64,000 nt of DNA from Telmatospirillum siberiense (GTDB taxonomy: Bacteria; Pseudomonadota; Alphaproteobacteria; Rhodospirillales; Magnetospirillaceae), in NCBI RefSeq assembly GCF_002845745.1, contig NZ_PIUM01000020.1, positions 1 to 64,000 on the forward strand, read 5' to 3'. The notes below the pieces were generated by a model. It saw only the letters and a program-made list of their open reading frames with translations. It was not told the DNA's origin and ran no database searches. Every line of letters begins with the position of its first letter. Positions within the stretch are counted from its first letter, which is position 1. A program made the translations under genes and the position numbers. Below, piece by piece: positions 31,641-41,036 of the stretch.

Positions 31641-31883
31641 GATGGTTCCGGTGCTCTCCGGCTTTTGATGAACCACCAAGGCACCAAGTCACCAAGGTGA
31701 CGGAGCGTGCCACAGGCATTTTCCCGTCCTGTCATCGGCTGTCGGCCGCGTGCCTGCGGCGCAGGTTGGCCGCCGCCGGATGGTCCGAAAGACGCCTTGG
31801 TGTCTTGGTGCCTTGGTGGCTCAAAATATCCGGGGTTTCCTTTCAAGCCATTGGGAAACCAGAGGAAACGAGAGAGCCTCAAG
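31641..31883 (+). repeat. ACCAAGG-type dispersed repeat, copy A
   Basis: About 243 bp. A conserved left flank (GATGGTTCCGGTGC, then CTCCGGCTTTTGAT) leads into ACCACCAAGGCACCAAG at 31672-31688. A central CCTGCGGCGCAG region and GGATGGTCCGAAAGACG follow, and the complementary arm CCTTGGTGTCTTGGTGCC lies at 31796-31813. Copies B (41594) and C (52398, inverted) match along most of the length. It fills the 310-bp gap after the NDUFA9-like gene. No protein is encoded. Confidence 0.92.
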
Positions 31884-31925
31884 GGGGTATGGCCATCTGA
31901 ATGTCCACGCGCCCTAAGGCCGCAT

Positions 31926-32714
31926 CTACAGGGACGCCAGGGCGATCAGGCCGGCGCCGACCAGCAGTCGGTAAAGAGCGAAGGGCAGCAGGCCCGCGCC
32001 GCGGATCCAGACCATGGTCAGGGGAACCGCGAGAAGCACGAAAAAAAAGGTGACGCCGAAGGTCAGAAGGTCGCTGTCGGCGGGCTGCAATCCCTCCAGG
32101 GAATATTGAAGGGCATGCATGCCCCCGTCGACCAGGAGGATCGGGATATTGGCGAGCAGCACGAACCGATAGGCATCGGGACGTTCCAGACCGAGCAGCC
32201 GCGCCGTGGTCAAGGCGGCGGCCACCCGGCCGACCCCGGGAACCAGAGCGAACAGCTGCACCACGCCGATGACCAGAGCGGTGGCGGCGCCCAGATGTTC
32301 GATGCGTTTGACCGTCATGCACAATTTATCGATTACGCCCATCAGCAGAGCGCAGGCGATGGTCACCCCACCCACCAGGGAGAGATCCGTCAGTCCGGGA
32401 ACCGGGGGCGCCCCGAGGATGGCCGTGGCAATCAGCCAGGGAGCCGTGGCGATCAGAATCTTGGCCAGAAGATGCGCGCCCGGTTCGATACGACCCCGGC
32501 GCAGCTTCCACAGCCCCTGACCGATCAGCGCGACATCGCGCCAAAGATATAAGAGAAGCGCGAAAGCGGCACCGAGATGAACGGCGGTCCCGATCGTACC
32601 CGCACGCCAGCCCAGAAGCTTGGCGACGGCGAGAGCATGCCCCGTGGCGTCGATCGGCAAAACGTCGGCAACGCCTTCTGTCAAAGCGAGAATAACGAGA
32701 TCTGGCAGTTGCAA
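31926..32714 (-). CDS. Divergent undecaprenyl-diphosphatase-like (UppP/BacA) membrane protein
   Basis: 262 residues, about eight membrane segments, with the fold and length of UppP, which recycles undecaprenyl pyrophosphate. Both signatures are altered: motif 1 reads E13...D17...H26 (E. coli E17, E21, H30), with Asp for the second Glu, and motif 2 reads PGVGRVAAA where PGxSRSxxT is expected, keeping the Arg only. It may be a low-activity paralogue or act on another lipid phosphate. Another, canonical uppP elsewhere in the genome would be expected. Confidence 0.8.
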   Translation of the reverse strand: MQLPDLVILALTEGVADVLPIDATGHALAVAKLLGWRAGTIGTAVHLGAAFALLLYLWRDVALIGQGLWKLRRGRIEPGAHLLAKILIATAPWLIATAILGAPPVPGLTDLSLVGGVTIACALLMGVIDKLCMTVKRIEHLGAATALVIGVVQLFALVPGVGRVAAALTTARLLGLERPDAYRFVLLANIPILLVDGGMHALQYSLEGLQPADSDLLTFGVTFFFVLLAVPLTMVWIRGAGLLPFALYRLLVGAGLIALASL

Positions 32715-32982
32715 CCCGACTTACCCCCCAAGCGTCGTGGTCTTATAGCATTGTTAAGGATTTGAAGGAACAACCATATAGTACCGGTTTGGTACCTATT
32801 TTTTACCCCGCATTCGAGCCGATGCCCAAAACGAGTCAACCTCGGAGGACAGAAGATAAAAATAGGTCATATCTGCTGACTATTATTTCTCTTTTCGCTG
32901 GCCTTCCCCGGGAAATCGCGATAATACCGTCGCCTTCGCACGCCTTACCTGAACCAACGGTCCTTGCACGGGAGCCTGTGTC
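32715..32982 (+). promoter_or_regulatory. Leader region of gltD with small hairpin and T-run
   Basis: The 268-bp gap between the divergent uppP-like and gltD genes must hold both promoters. GTACC-GGTTT-GGTAC at 32781-32795 is followed by a run of T (32799-32804), which could act as a weak terminator or attenuator. The rest is AT-rich around 32855-32900. No coding region is supported. Confidence 0.3.
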
Positions 32983-34419
32983 ATGCCGTCGAAAATGCTG
33001 CAATTCATCCGCCTCGCGCAGGCCATGCCGGACAAGCGTCCCAGCGCCGAACGGCGGCGCGATTTCGATGAAATCTATCGGCCGTTCGAGGCTCCGGCGG
33101 CCACCGGACAAGCATCGCGCTGCGAGCAATGCGGCATACCCTTCTGTCAAATCCATTGCCCGGTCGGCAACAACATCCCCGACTGGCTGATGCTGGCCGC
33201 GACGGGCCGTCTCGACGAAGCCTACGCCCTGTCCTCGGCGACCAACAATTTTCCCGAGATCTGCGGACGCATCTGTCCCCAGGACCGCCTGTGCGAGGGC
33301 CATTGCGTCCTGGAGCAGAGCCACCATGGGGCGGTGACCATCGGCGCGATGGAAAAACACATCACCGATACCGCCTGGGCCAAAGGTTGGGTCAAACCCG
33401 TCAAGCCCATCCGCGAACGCGCCCAAACAGTGGGTATCGTCGGGGCGGGACCGGCGGGGCTGGCCGCCGCCGAGCAGTTGCGCAAGCAAGGCTACGGCGT
33501 TCACGTCTACGACCGTCATGACCGCGCTGGCGGCCTGCTGATCTATGGCATTCCCGGCTTCAAGCTGGATAAGGAGATCGTCACCCGGCGCACCCGCCTG
33601 CTCGCCGACGGCGGCGTCGTCTTCCATCTCAATTTCGAAATCGGCCGCGACGGTTCTCTCACCGAACTGCGCCAGCGCCACGACGCCGTCCTGATCGCCA
33701 CCGGTGTTTACAAGGCCAAGGCGTTGTCGGTACCGGGAGCAGGTCTTTCGGGACTGCGCCCCGCCCTCGACTATCTGATCGCCAGCAACCGGGTCGGCCT
33801 GGGCGACAAGGTGCCCGCCTTCGAGGACGGACAGTTGAACGCCGCCGGAAAAAAGGTGGTGGTCATCGGCGGCGGAGACACCGCCATGGACTGCCTGCGC
33901 ACCGCCATCCGACAGGGTGCCCAGTCGGTGAAGTGCCTCTACCGGCGCGACCGGGCCAATATGCCGGGGTCGCAGCGCGAGGTCGGCAACGCCGAGGACG
34001 AGGGCGTGGAATTCATCTGGCAGAGCGCCCCCGAGGCGCTGCTGGGCGACGGCCATGTCACCGGCGTCCGCTCGGTCAGGATGCATCTCGGCATCGCCGA
34101 CACCACCGGCCGGCAAGTGCCGACGCCGATCGAGGGGTCGCACTTCACCGTTCCGGCCGATCTGGTGATCACCGCGCTGGGCTTCGATCCCGAGGACACC
34201 CCGGCGCTGTTCGGCGCCGACGATCTGGCGGTTACCCGCTGGGGAACGCTGGCCGTCGATTCGCGGACGCAGATGACCAGCCTGCCGGGCGTTTTCGCCG
34301 CCGGCGACATCGTGCGCGGCGCCTCGCTGGTGGTCTGGGCCATCAAGGACGGACGCGCCGCCGCCGCCGCCATCGACCAGTACATCCGCGCCGGCGAGAC
34401 CCGGCGCGCCGCCGAATAG
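32983..34419 (+). CDS. gltD: Glutamate synthase (NADPH) small subunit
   Basis: 478 residues. N-terminal Cys clusters (C47, C50, C55, C59; then CGRICPQDRLCEGHC) bind 4Fe-4S centres. Two Rossmann motifs follow: GIVGAGPAGLAAA for FAD and VIGGGDTAMD for NADPH. The protein takes electrons from NADPH and passes them to GltB, so that glutamine and 2-oxoglutarate give two glutamates. It lies 74 bp before gltB on the same strand; the two form one operon. Confidence 0.96.
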   Translation: MPSKMLQFIRLAQAMPDKRPSAERRRDFDEIYRPFEAPAATGQASRCEQCGIPFCQIHCPVGNNIPDWLMLAATGRLDEAYALSSATNNFPEICGRICPQDRLCEGHCVLEQSHHGAVTIGAMEKHITDTAWAKGWVKPVKPIRERAQTVGIVGAGPAGLAAAEQLRKQGYGVHVYDRHDRAGGLLIYGIPGFKLDKEIVTRRTRLLADGGVVFHLNFEIGRDGSLTELRQRHDAVLIATGVYKAKALSVPGAGLSGLRPALDYLIASNRVGLGDKVPAFEDGQLNAAGKKVVVIGGGDTAMDCLRTAIRQGAQSVKCLYRRDRANMPGSQREVGNAEDEGVEFIWQSAPEALLGDGHVTGVRSVRMHLGIADTTGRQVPTPIEGSHFTVPADLVITALGFDPEDTPALFGADDLAVTRWGTLAVDSRTQMTSLPGVFAAGDIVRGASLVVWAIKDGRAAAAAIDQYIRAGETRRAAE

Positions 34420-34493
34420 GCGGTCGCCCGGACGCCACCGGAACCATCGACATTACCGAAAGTAGGCCGAAACGCGGCCGAAGGAGAAAGACC

Positions 34494-37400
34494 ATGAGCG
34501 ACCAATCGCTGCCCGAGGGACAGGCCTTCGTCTCCCAGTATCTCGCCAACCAGGCGATGCTGGAGGCCGCCGGAATCGATACCCGGCCGCACGACGCCTG
34601 TGGCGTCGGCCTGGTCGCCGCCCTGGACGGCAAACCGCGCCGCTCGGTCGTGGTCGCCGGCATCGAAGCCCTGAAGGCGGTCTATCATCGCGGCGCCGTC
34701 GATGCCGACGGCAAAACCGGCGACGGCGCCGGCATCCATGTCGAAATTCCCCAGGACTTCTTCAAGGAACACATCCGTCATCAGGGGCATGAGCCGGTTC
34801 CCGGGCGCCTGGCCGTCGGACAATGCTTCCTGCCCAAGACCGACCTGTCGGCCCAGGAGCGCTGCCGTTCGATCGTCGAAACCGAGATCCTGAAATTCGG
34901 CTACACCATCTACGGCTGGCGGCAGGTCCCGGTGGAAGTCGCGGTGATCGGCGAGAAGGCCAACGCGACGCGCCCCGAGATCGAGCAGATCATGGTCGCC
35001 AACGCCAAGGGCGTCGACGAGCAGACCTTCGAGACCGATCTTTACGTCATCCGGCGGCGCATCGAAAAGCAGGTGCTGGCCGATCATATCTCGGACTTCT
35101 ACATCTGCACGCTGTCCTGCCGTTCGGTGATCTACAAGGGCATGTTCCTGGCCGAGCAGCTTTCGGTGTTCTATCCCGATCTTCTGGACGAACGCTTCAT
35201 CTCGTCCTTCGCCATCTATCACCAGCGCTATTCCACCAACACCTTTCCCACCTGGCGCCTGGCCCAGCCCTTCCGCATGCTGGCCCACAATGGCGAAATC
35301 AACACGCTGACCGGCAATCTCAATTGGATGAAATCCCATGAGACCCGGCTCGCCCATAAGGTCTTCGGCGAGCTCGTCAACGACATCAAGCCGGTGGTCC
35401 AGGCCGGCGGTTCGGATTCGGCCGCCCTCGACAACGTGTTCGAGTTGCTGGTCCGCGCCGGGCGCGACGCCCCCATGGTCAAGTCGATGCTGGTTCCGGA
35501 AAGCCTGGGCAACAACGCCGTCATGCCGCAGACGCACCGGGAATTCTTCAGTTTCTGCAATTCGGTGATGGAGCCCTGGGACGGACCGGCGGCGCTGGCC
35601 GCCACCGACGGCCGCTGGGTGATCGCCGGCATGGACCGGAACGGCCTGCGGCCGATGCGCTACACCATCACCACCGACGGGCTGCTGATCGTCGGGTCGG
35701 AAACCGGCATGGTCCGCATCGCCGAGGCCGATGTTCTGGAAAAAGGCCGGGTCGGTCCGGGCCAGATGATCGGCGTCGATCTCAAGACGGCGAAGTTCTA
35801 CAAGGACCGGGCGCTCAAGGACCTGCTGGCCGCCCGCCAGCCTTACGGACAATGGATGAAGCGCACCACGCCGCTCGACAGCCTGATTCGCAGCGATGCC
35901 CCGGAACCCTCCGAGCTTTCGGCCGAGGATCTGCGCCGCCGCCAGTATGGCTACGGCATCACCATGGAGGATCTGGAACTGATCCTCCAGCCCATGGTCG
36001 AGGATGGCAAGGAGGCGATCGGTTCGATGGGCGACGACGCCCCGCTGGCCGTGCTGTCCAACCGTTACCGCAGCCTGCACCACTATTTCCGCCAGACCTT
36101 CAGCCAGGTGACCAATCCGCCCATCGATTCCTTGCGTGAAAGCCGGGTGATGAGCCTGAAGACGCGGCTGGGCAATCTGGGCAACATCCTCGATGAGGAA
36201 GAAAGCCAGTGCGACCTGCTGCAATTGGAAAGCCCGGTGCTGTCCAACGCGGAGCTCCACGCCATGCGGGCCTATATGGGCCGCACCGCCGCCGAGATCG
36301 ACTGCGTCTTCGACCCCAAGGCCGGCGAGCATGCCCTGTCGGACGCCATCCGGCGCATCCAGCGCGAAGCCGAGGACGCCGTGCGGGGCGGATGCACCCA
36401 CGTCATCCTGTCGGATGAGAAGAGCGGGCCCGATCTGGCGCCGATCCCGATGATCCTCGCCGCCGGGGCGGTGCACACCTACCTGGTCCGCCAGCAGCTT
36501 CGCACCTTCACCTCGCTCAACGTGCGCTCCGGCGAATGCCTTGACGTGCATTACTTCGCCGTGCTGATCGGCGTCGGCGCCACCACCGTCAATGCCTATG
36601 TCGCCCAGGAAGCCATCGCCGACCGTCATCGTCGCGGACTGTTCCCCGGACTGAGCCTGGAGGAATGCATCCGGCGCTTCAGCCATGCCATCGACCAGGG
36701 CCTGTTGAAGGTCATGTCGAAGATGGGCATCTCGGTGATCTCCAGCTATCGCGGCGCCTATTGCTTCGAGGCGGTCGGGCTGTCGCGCGCCCTGGTTGCC
36801 GAATTCTTTCCAGGCATGAGCTCGCGCATCTCCGGGCTGGGGCTGGCCGGCATCCAGCTCAAGGTCATCGAGATGCATGAGCGCGCCTATGGCGAGGAGG
36901 CGGTGACCCTGCCGGTCGGCGGCTTCTACCGGTCGCGCCGGGACGGCGAGGCCCACAGCTTCAACGGCAAGCTGATCCATACCCTGCAGACGGCGGTGGC
37001 GACGGACAGCTACACCACCTACAAGCGCTATGCCGAAGGCCTGCGCAAACTGCCGCCGATCAATCTGCGCGATCTTTTGGAATACAAGCCGGCCGGCGCC
37101 GCGGTTTCGACCGACGAAGTCGAATCGGTCACCGAGATCCGCAAGCGCTTCCTGACGCCGGGCATGTCGCTGGGCGCCTTGAGCCCCGAGGCCCACGGCA
37201 CCTTGAACATCGCCATGAACCGCATCGGCGCCAAGTCGGTTTCCGGCGAAGGCGGCGAGGATCCCGCCCGCTACAAGCCGACCGCCAACGGCGACAACGC
37301 CAACTCGGCGATCAAGCAGGTCGCCTCGGGCCGCTTCGGCGTCACCGCCGAATATCTGAAGAACTGCCGCGAGATCGAAATCAAGGTGGCGCAGGGAGCC

Positions 37401-39035
37401 AAGCCGGGCGAGGGCGGCCAGCTTCCCGGTTTCAAGGTGACGGTGGAAATCGCCAGGCTGCGCCACGCCACGCCCGGCGTCATGCTGATCAGCCCGCCGC
37501 CGCATCACGACATCTATTCCATCGAGGATCTGGCCCAGCTCATCTACGACCTGAAGCAGATCAATCCGGAAGCCAAAGTCTGCGTCAAACTGGTCAGCCG
37601 TTCCGGTATCGGAACAATTGCCGCGGGCGTCGCCAAGGCCAAGGCCGACATCATCCTGATTTCCGGTCATGTCGGCGGCACCGGGGCAAGCCCGCAGACC
37701 TCGATCAAGTTCGCCGGTCTGCCTTGGGAAATGGGGCTGTCCGAAGTGCATCAGGTGCTGACGCTGAACCGTCTGCGGCACCGGGTCAAACTGCGCACGG
37801 ACGGCGGCATCAAGACCGGCCGCGACGTGGTCATCGCCGCCATGCTGGGCGCCGAGGAATTCGGCATGGGCACCAATTCGCTGGTGGCCATGGGCTGCAT
37901 CATGGTCCGCCAATGCCATTCCAACACCTGTCCGGTCGGCGTCTGCACCCAGGACGAGGACCTTCGCAAGAAGTTCGAGGGCACGGCGGAGAAGGTGGTC
38001 AACCTGTTCAGTTTCGTCGCCGAGGAGGTTCGCGAGATCCTGGCCTCGCTGGGCGTGCGGACGTTGAACGAGATCATCGGCCGGTCCGATCTCCTGGCCC
38101 AGGTCAGCCGCGGTTCGTCCCATCTCGACGACCTGGACTTGAATCCCATCCTGGTCCAGGCCGATTCGGGAGGATTCCCGCGCTACTGCACGCAGGAGGG
38201 CCGCAACGAGGTGCCCGAGACGCTGGACGCGCAGATGATCGCCGACGCCAAGCCGGCGCTCGAGGAAGGCGAAAAGATGCAGCTCACCTACACGGTGCGC
38301 AACACGCACCGGGCGGTGGGCACCAAGCTGTCCCACATGATCACCAAGCGCTACGGCATGTTCGGATTGCAGCCGGGCCATATCACGGTGCGCCTGCGCG
38401 GGTCCGCCGGCCAGTCACTGGGCGCCTGGGCGGTGCAGGGCCTGAGACTGGAAGTGTTCGGCGACGCCAACGATTACGTGGGCAAGGGTCTTTCGGGCGG
38501 CATGATCGTCGTGCGTCCGGCCGTTTCCAGCCCGCTGCGGACCAACGAGAACACCATCATCGGCAATACCGTTCTTTATGGCGCCACCGCCGGCAAGCTG
38601 TTCGCCGCCGGACAAGCCGGCGAGCGCTTCGCCGTCCGCAACTCGGGCGCCGACGCGGTGATCGAGGGATGCGGCTCCAACGGCTGCGAATATATGACCG
38701 GCGGCACCGCCGTCATCCTCGGGGCCGTCGGCGCCAATTTCGGCGCCGGCATGACCGGCGGCATGGCCTTCATCTATGACCCGGCAAACGCTTTCGAGCA
38801 TCAGGTCAACACCGACACCGTCGTCTTCCAGCGGGTCGAGACCGAGCATTGGGAAGGGATCCTGCGGACCCTGATCCAGGAGTATGTCCATGAAACCCAC
38901 TCGCCTCACGCCGAGGAGATCCTGGCCCATTGGGAACGCGAGCGGGACAAGTTCTGGCAGGTCGTGCCGAAGGAAATGCTCAACCGTCTCGCCTATCCAG
39001 TGCGGCGGGAAGCGGTGGAAAAGGTCCGCGCCTGA
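34494..39035 (+). CDS. gltB: Glutamate synthase (NADPH) large subunit
   Basis: 1513 residues from the ATG at 34494 (AAGGAG upstream). Residues 1-35 are the expected propeptide; C36 in DACGVGLVA becomes the N-terminal nucleophile of the class II glutaminase domain. The central and FMN-binding synthase domains follow (GGTGASPQTSIKFAGLPWE). The 3Fe-4S cysteines are in QCHSNTCPVGVC, and a C-terminal Gly-rich beta-helix (GSNGCEYMTGGTAVILGAVG) closes the protein. Normal length, no frameshift seen. Confidence 0.97.
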   Translation: MSDQSLPEGQAFVSQYLANQAMLEAAGIDTRPHDACGVGLVAALDGKPRRSVVVAGIEALKAVYHRGAVDADGKTGDGAGIHVEIPQDFFKEHIRHQGHEPVPGRLAVGQCFLPKTDLSAQERCRSIVETEILKFGYTIYGWRQVPVEVAVIGEKANATRPEIEQIMVANAKGVDEQTFETDLYVIRRRIEKQVLADHISDFYICTLSCRSVIYKGMFLAEQLSVFYPDLLDERFISSFAIYHQRYSTNTFPTWRLAQPFRMLAHNGEINTLTGNLNWMKSHETRLAHKVFGELVNDIKPVVQAGGSDSAALDNVFELLVRAGRDAPMVKSMLVPESLGNNAVMPQTHREFFSFCNSVMEPWDGPAALAATDGRWVIAGMDRNGLRPMRYTITTDGLLIVGSETGMVRIAEADVLEKGRVGPGQMIGVDLKTAKFYKDRALKDLLAARQPYGQWMKRTTPLDSLIRSDAPEPSELSAEDLRRRQYGYGITMEDLELILQPMVEDGKEAIGSMGDDAPLAVLSNRYRSLHHYFRQTFSQVTNPPIDSLRESRVMSLKTRLGNLGNILDEEESQCDLLQLESPVLSNAELHAMRAYMGRTAAEIDCVFDPKAGEHALSDAIRRIQREAEDAVRGGCTHVILSDEKSGPDLAPIPMILAAGAVHTYLVRQQLRTFTSLNVRSGECLDVHYFAVLIGVGATTVNAYVAQEAIADRHRRGLFPGLSLEECIRRFSHAIDQGLLKVMSKMGISVISSYRGAYCFEAVGLSRALVAEFFPGMSSRISGLGLAGIQLKVIEMHERAYGEEAVTLPVGGFYRSRRDGEAHSFNGKLIHTLQTAVATDSYTTYKRYAEGLRKLPPINLRDLLEYKPAGAAVSTDEVESVTEIRKRFLTPGMSLGALSPEAHGTLNIAMNRIGAKSVSGEGGEDPARYKPTANGDNANSAIKQVASGRFGVTAEYLKNCREIEIKVAQGAKPGEGGQLPGFKVTVEIARLRHATPGVMLISPPPHHDIYSIEDLAQLIYDLKQINPEAKVCVKLVSRSGIGTIAAGVAKAKADIILISGHVGGTGASPQTSIKFAGLPWEMGLSEVHQVLTLNRLRHRVKLRTDGGIKTGRDVVIAAMLGAEEFGMGTNSLVAMGCIMVRQCHSNTCPVGVCTQDEDLRKKFEGTAEKVVNLFSFVAEEVREILASLGVRTLNEIIGRSDLLAQVSRGSSHLDDLDLNPILVQADSGGFPRYCTQEGRNEVPETLDAQMIADAKPALEEGEKMQLTYTVRNTHRAVGTKLSHMITKRYGMFGLQPGHITVRLRGSAGQSLGAWAVQGLRLEVFGDANDYVGKGLSGGMIVVRPAVSSPLRTNENTIIGNTVLYGATAGKLFAAGQAGERFAVRNSGADAVIEGCGSNGCEYMTGGTAVILGAVGANFGAGMTGGMAFIYDPANAFEHQVNTDTVVFQRVETEHWEGILRTLIQEYVHETHSPHAEEILAHWERERDKFWQVVPKEMLNRLAYPVRREAVEKVRA

Positions 39036-39047
39036 GGCGCCGGGCTT

Positions 39048-39078
39048 ACCCAGACGCTTGGGGACCAAGCGTCTGGGT
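39048..39078. terminator. Perfect hairpin after gltB
   Basis: ACCCAGACGCTTGG and its exact complement form a 14-bp stem over a GGA loop, 13 bp after the gltB stop and just before the convergent lipoprotein stop. There is no T-run on either strand, so it may act in both directions as a transcript barrier or 3'-end stabiliser. Confidence 0.6.
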
Positions 39079-39085
39079 CGGACCA

Positions 39086-39424
39086 CTAACGCCAATGGCC
39101 TTCGATCAGGAACCATCCGTTGGCATGCTGCTCCCAATGAGGAGGCACCCACTCGGCCACATGGGGCGGACGTTCGAACCAATGGCCGGGATGCCAGACA
39201 TATTCACGGCCGTCCCAGCGCCAATGGCCCTTCTGCCAGACCCAGATCGGACGCGGGTCGGGTGGCGGCGGCATTGCCTCGACCATTTCGGCCGGCGGTG
39301 GCCGTGGAATATAGACGACGGCCGGAGGGGGGGGAGGCGGAGGACCGGCGCGATGGGCGACACAGCCCGCCAACATCAGGCAAGACAGCGCCGAGGCAAC
39401 CGCCAGCGATCTTATCGATTTCAT
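39086..39424 (-). CDS. Putative lipoprotein with YXWGXW-type repeats
   Basis: 112 residues. A lipoprotein signal peptide ends in the lipobox LAGC at about residues 18-21. A Pro-rich segment (PPPPPPP) follows, and then Trp-rich repeats (WVWQKGHWRWDGREYVWHPGHWFERPP), the pattern of WXXGXW/YXWGXW proteins. The family is common in Proteobacteria and has no known biochemical role. Probably anchored in the outer membrane facing the periplasm. Confidence 0.85.
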   Translation of the reverse strand: MKSIRSLAVASALSCLMLAGCVAHRAGPPPPPPPAVVYIPRPPPAEMVEAMPPPPDPRPIWVWQKGHWRWDGREYVWHPGHWFERPPHVAEWVPPHWEQHANGWFLIEGHWR

Positions 39425-39519
39425 CAAATCCCACCATTCGATCTGGATTACCGAGGATTATGATATAGATCACGACCCTTATGGCGGGAAAAAGGCGGTT
39501 GAAACCGGCCCGATATTCC

Positions 39520-39570
39520 GTTTCCGAAGTTCGAAGTGCTTCGGTCGCGGGAGTCTTGAACTTCGGAAAC
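39520..39570. repeat. Inverted repeat upstream of fzlA
   Basis: GTTTCCGAAGTTC (39520-39532) and its perfect complement (39558-39570) face each other across 25 bp, in the 276-bp gap between the lipoprotein and fzlA starts. It could be a regulator site or a palindromic repeat. Nothing else in the gap is recognisable, apart from the AGGAGGG at 39669-39675, about 26 bp before the fzlA start. Confidence 0.5.
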
Positions 39571-39700
39571 GATCGGAACACTGCCCGCAATGGCGTCGGA
39601 ACTTCAAAAATGCGCCGCGTGCGACGAAACGGTGTCCCTTTTCGTCTCGTCATACCATAATCCTTTGCAGGAGGGCCCTCTGCTCGGCTAAATAGTCGCC

Positions 39701-40372
39701 ATGCGTACGTTGCACCACCAATGGCTCGACCCATTTTCCCGAAAAGTCCGTATCGCTCTGGCCGAAAAAAAATTGGCCTTCGAGATGGTTGCGGAGAACG
39801 CCTGGGAAGAATCCTCCGATCTCGCCGCCCTCAATCCGGCCTGTGACGTTCCGGTCCTGGTTGATTCCAACGGAGCGGTCCTGTCCGATTGCACGGCCAT
39901 CGCCGAATATCTGGACGAGTGTCATCTCGAACCGCCCCTGCTTGGCACCGAACTGCTGGTCCGCGCCGAAGTACGGCGTCTCGTCGGCTGGTTCGACGTC
40001 AAGTTCAACCGCGACGTGACCATTCCCCTGGTCGGCGAGAAGGTGTTCAAGCGTCAGATCGGCATTCCCGGCGGTCCGGATTCAAATCTGCTGCGCATCG
40101 GCTATGGCGCCATCCGGGAACATCTCGATTACATCGTCTGGCTGGTCGAACGGCGTAAATGGTTGGCCGGCGAAACCTTCTCCCTGGCCGACATCACCGC
40201 CGCCGCCCATCTTTCCTGCGTCGATTACATCGGCGATGTTCCCTGGGACGCCTTTCCCCAGGCCAAGGACTGGTACGCCCGCATCAAGTCGCGACCCAGT
40301 TTCCGCCCCCTGCTGAGCGATCATCTGCCGGGCATTCCGCCTCCGAAACATTATGCCGACCTGGATTTCTAG
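39701..40372 (+). CDS. fzlA: FtsZ-localised glutathione S-transferase-like protein FzlA
   Basis: 223 residues of the GST fold. The N-terminal thioredoxin-like domain keeps PFSRKVRIALAEKKL and the family's VPVLVDSNG and LSDCTAIAEYLDE blocks. The helical domain has AEVRRLVGWFDVKFNRDVT, WLAGETFSLADITAAAHLSCVDYIGDVPWD and AKDWYARIKSRPSFRPLL, which I recognise as the FzlA pattern. In Caulobacter FzlA binds FtsZ filaments and is needed for constriction. The stop overlaps the next gene by 20 nt. Confidence 0.78.
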   Translation: MRTLHHQWLDPFSRKVRIALAEKKLAFEMVAENAWEESSDLAALNPACDVPVLVDSNGAVLSDCTAIAEYLDECHLEPPLLGTELLVRAEVRRLVGWFDVKFNRDVTIPLVGEKVFKRQIGIPGGPDSNLLRIGYGAIREHLDYIVWLVERRKWLAGETFSLADITAAAHLSCVDYIGDVPWDAFPQAKDWYARIKSRPSFRPLLSDHLPGIPPPKHYADLDF

Positions 40373-41036
40373 GGGCCTGCTTTCGGCCGCGTTCTGCGCG
40401 CTCTGCGCCGACGTGGCGGGGGCCGATGTCATCACGCGACTGCCTACCGACGAGCCGGTGGTCGCCTTGACCTTCGACGCCTGCGAAACCAGGACGCCGA
40501 CCCTCCTCGACCGGAAGATCAGCGACTATCTGGTGCGCGAGAAAATCCCCTTCACCATCTTCGTAAGCGGTCGTTTCGCCCGGCACAACGCGGAGAGCCT
40601 GGCCGCGCTGTCCCACCTGGATTTCGTCGAGATCGAAAACCATTCGCTAAACCACGACAATCACATGGACCGGCTGGACGATCTTGCGATCCGCCGCGAG
40701 GTCGAGGAGAACGACGCCCTGCTGGCCGGGATCACCGGCCGGCACAGCCGCTATTTCCGCTTTCCGGCGGGCAATGTTTCACCGCGCTCCCTCAAGGATG
40801 TCGAGGATCTCGGATATAAGGTGGTGCATTGGAGCTTCCCCAGCGGCGATCCCGTCCGCGATCTCACGCCCTCGGCACTGACCCGCTGGGTTTTGGCCAA
40901 GACCAGACCGGGCAGTATTCTGATCTTTCATATCAATGGACGCGGCTGGTCCACCGGCGAGGCGCTGCCCGCCATCGTCGAACAACTGCGCGGACACGGC
41001 TTCCGCTTCACCCGGCTGGACGCCCAATTGCCATGA
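40353..41036 (+). CDS. Polysaccharide deacetylase-family protein
   Basis: 227 residues. A hydrophobic N-terminus (about 7-23, ending VAGA-DV) suggests export. NodB-fold motifs: TFDAC in place of TFDD, so the usual second Asp metal ligand is Ala; NHSLNHDNH supplies the HSxxH histidines; RFPAGN and HINGRG stand for later motifs. It may deacetylate peptidoglycan or an exopolysaccharide, or be a variant with altered metal use. It overlaps fzlA (20 nt) and the acetyltransferase gene (4 nt), so the three are one operon. Confidence 0.82.
   Translation: MPTWISRGLLSAAFCALCADVAGADVITRLPTDEPVVALTFDACETRTPTLLDRKISDYLVREKIPFTIFVSGRFARHNAESLAALSHLDFVEIENHSLNHDNHMDRLDDLAIRREVEENDALLAGITGRHSRYFRFPAGNVSPRSLKDVEDLGYKVVHWSFPSGDPVRDLTPSALTRWVLAKTRPGSILIFHINGRGWSTGEALPAIVEQLRGHGFRFTRLDAQLP

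Noticed and set aside
33939-38381. A 1480-codon open frame on the minus strand opposite gltD and gltB
   Set aside because: It is fully antisense to two certain genes, has low-complexity translation and no ribosome-binding site. Long antisense frames are expected in GC-rich DNA with third-position GC bias.
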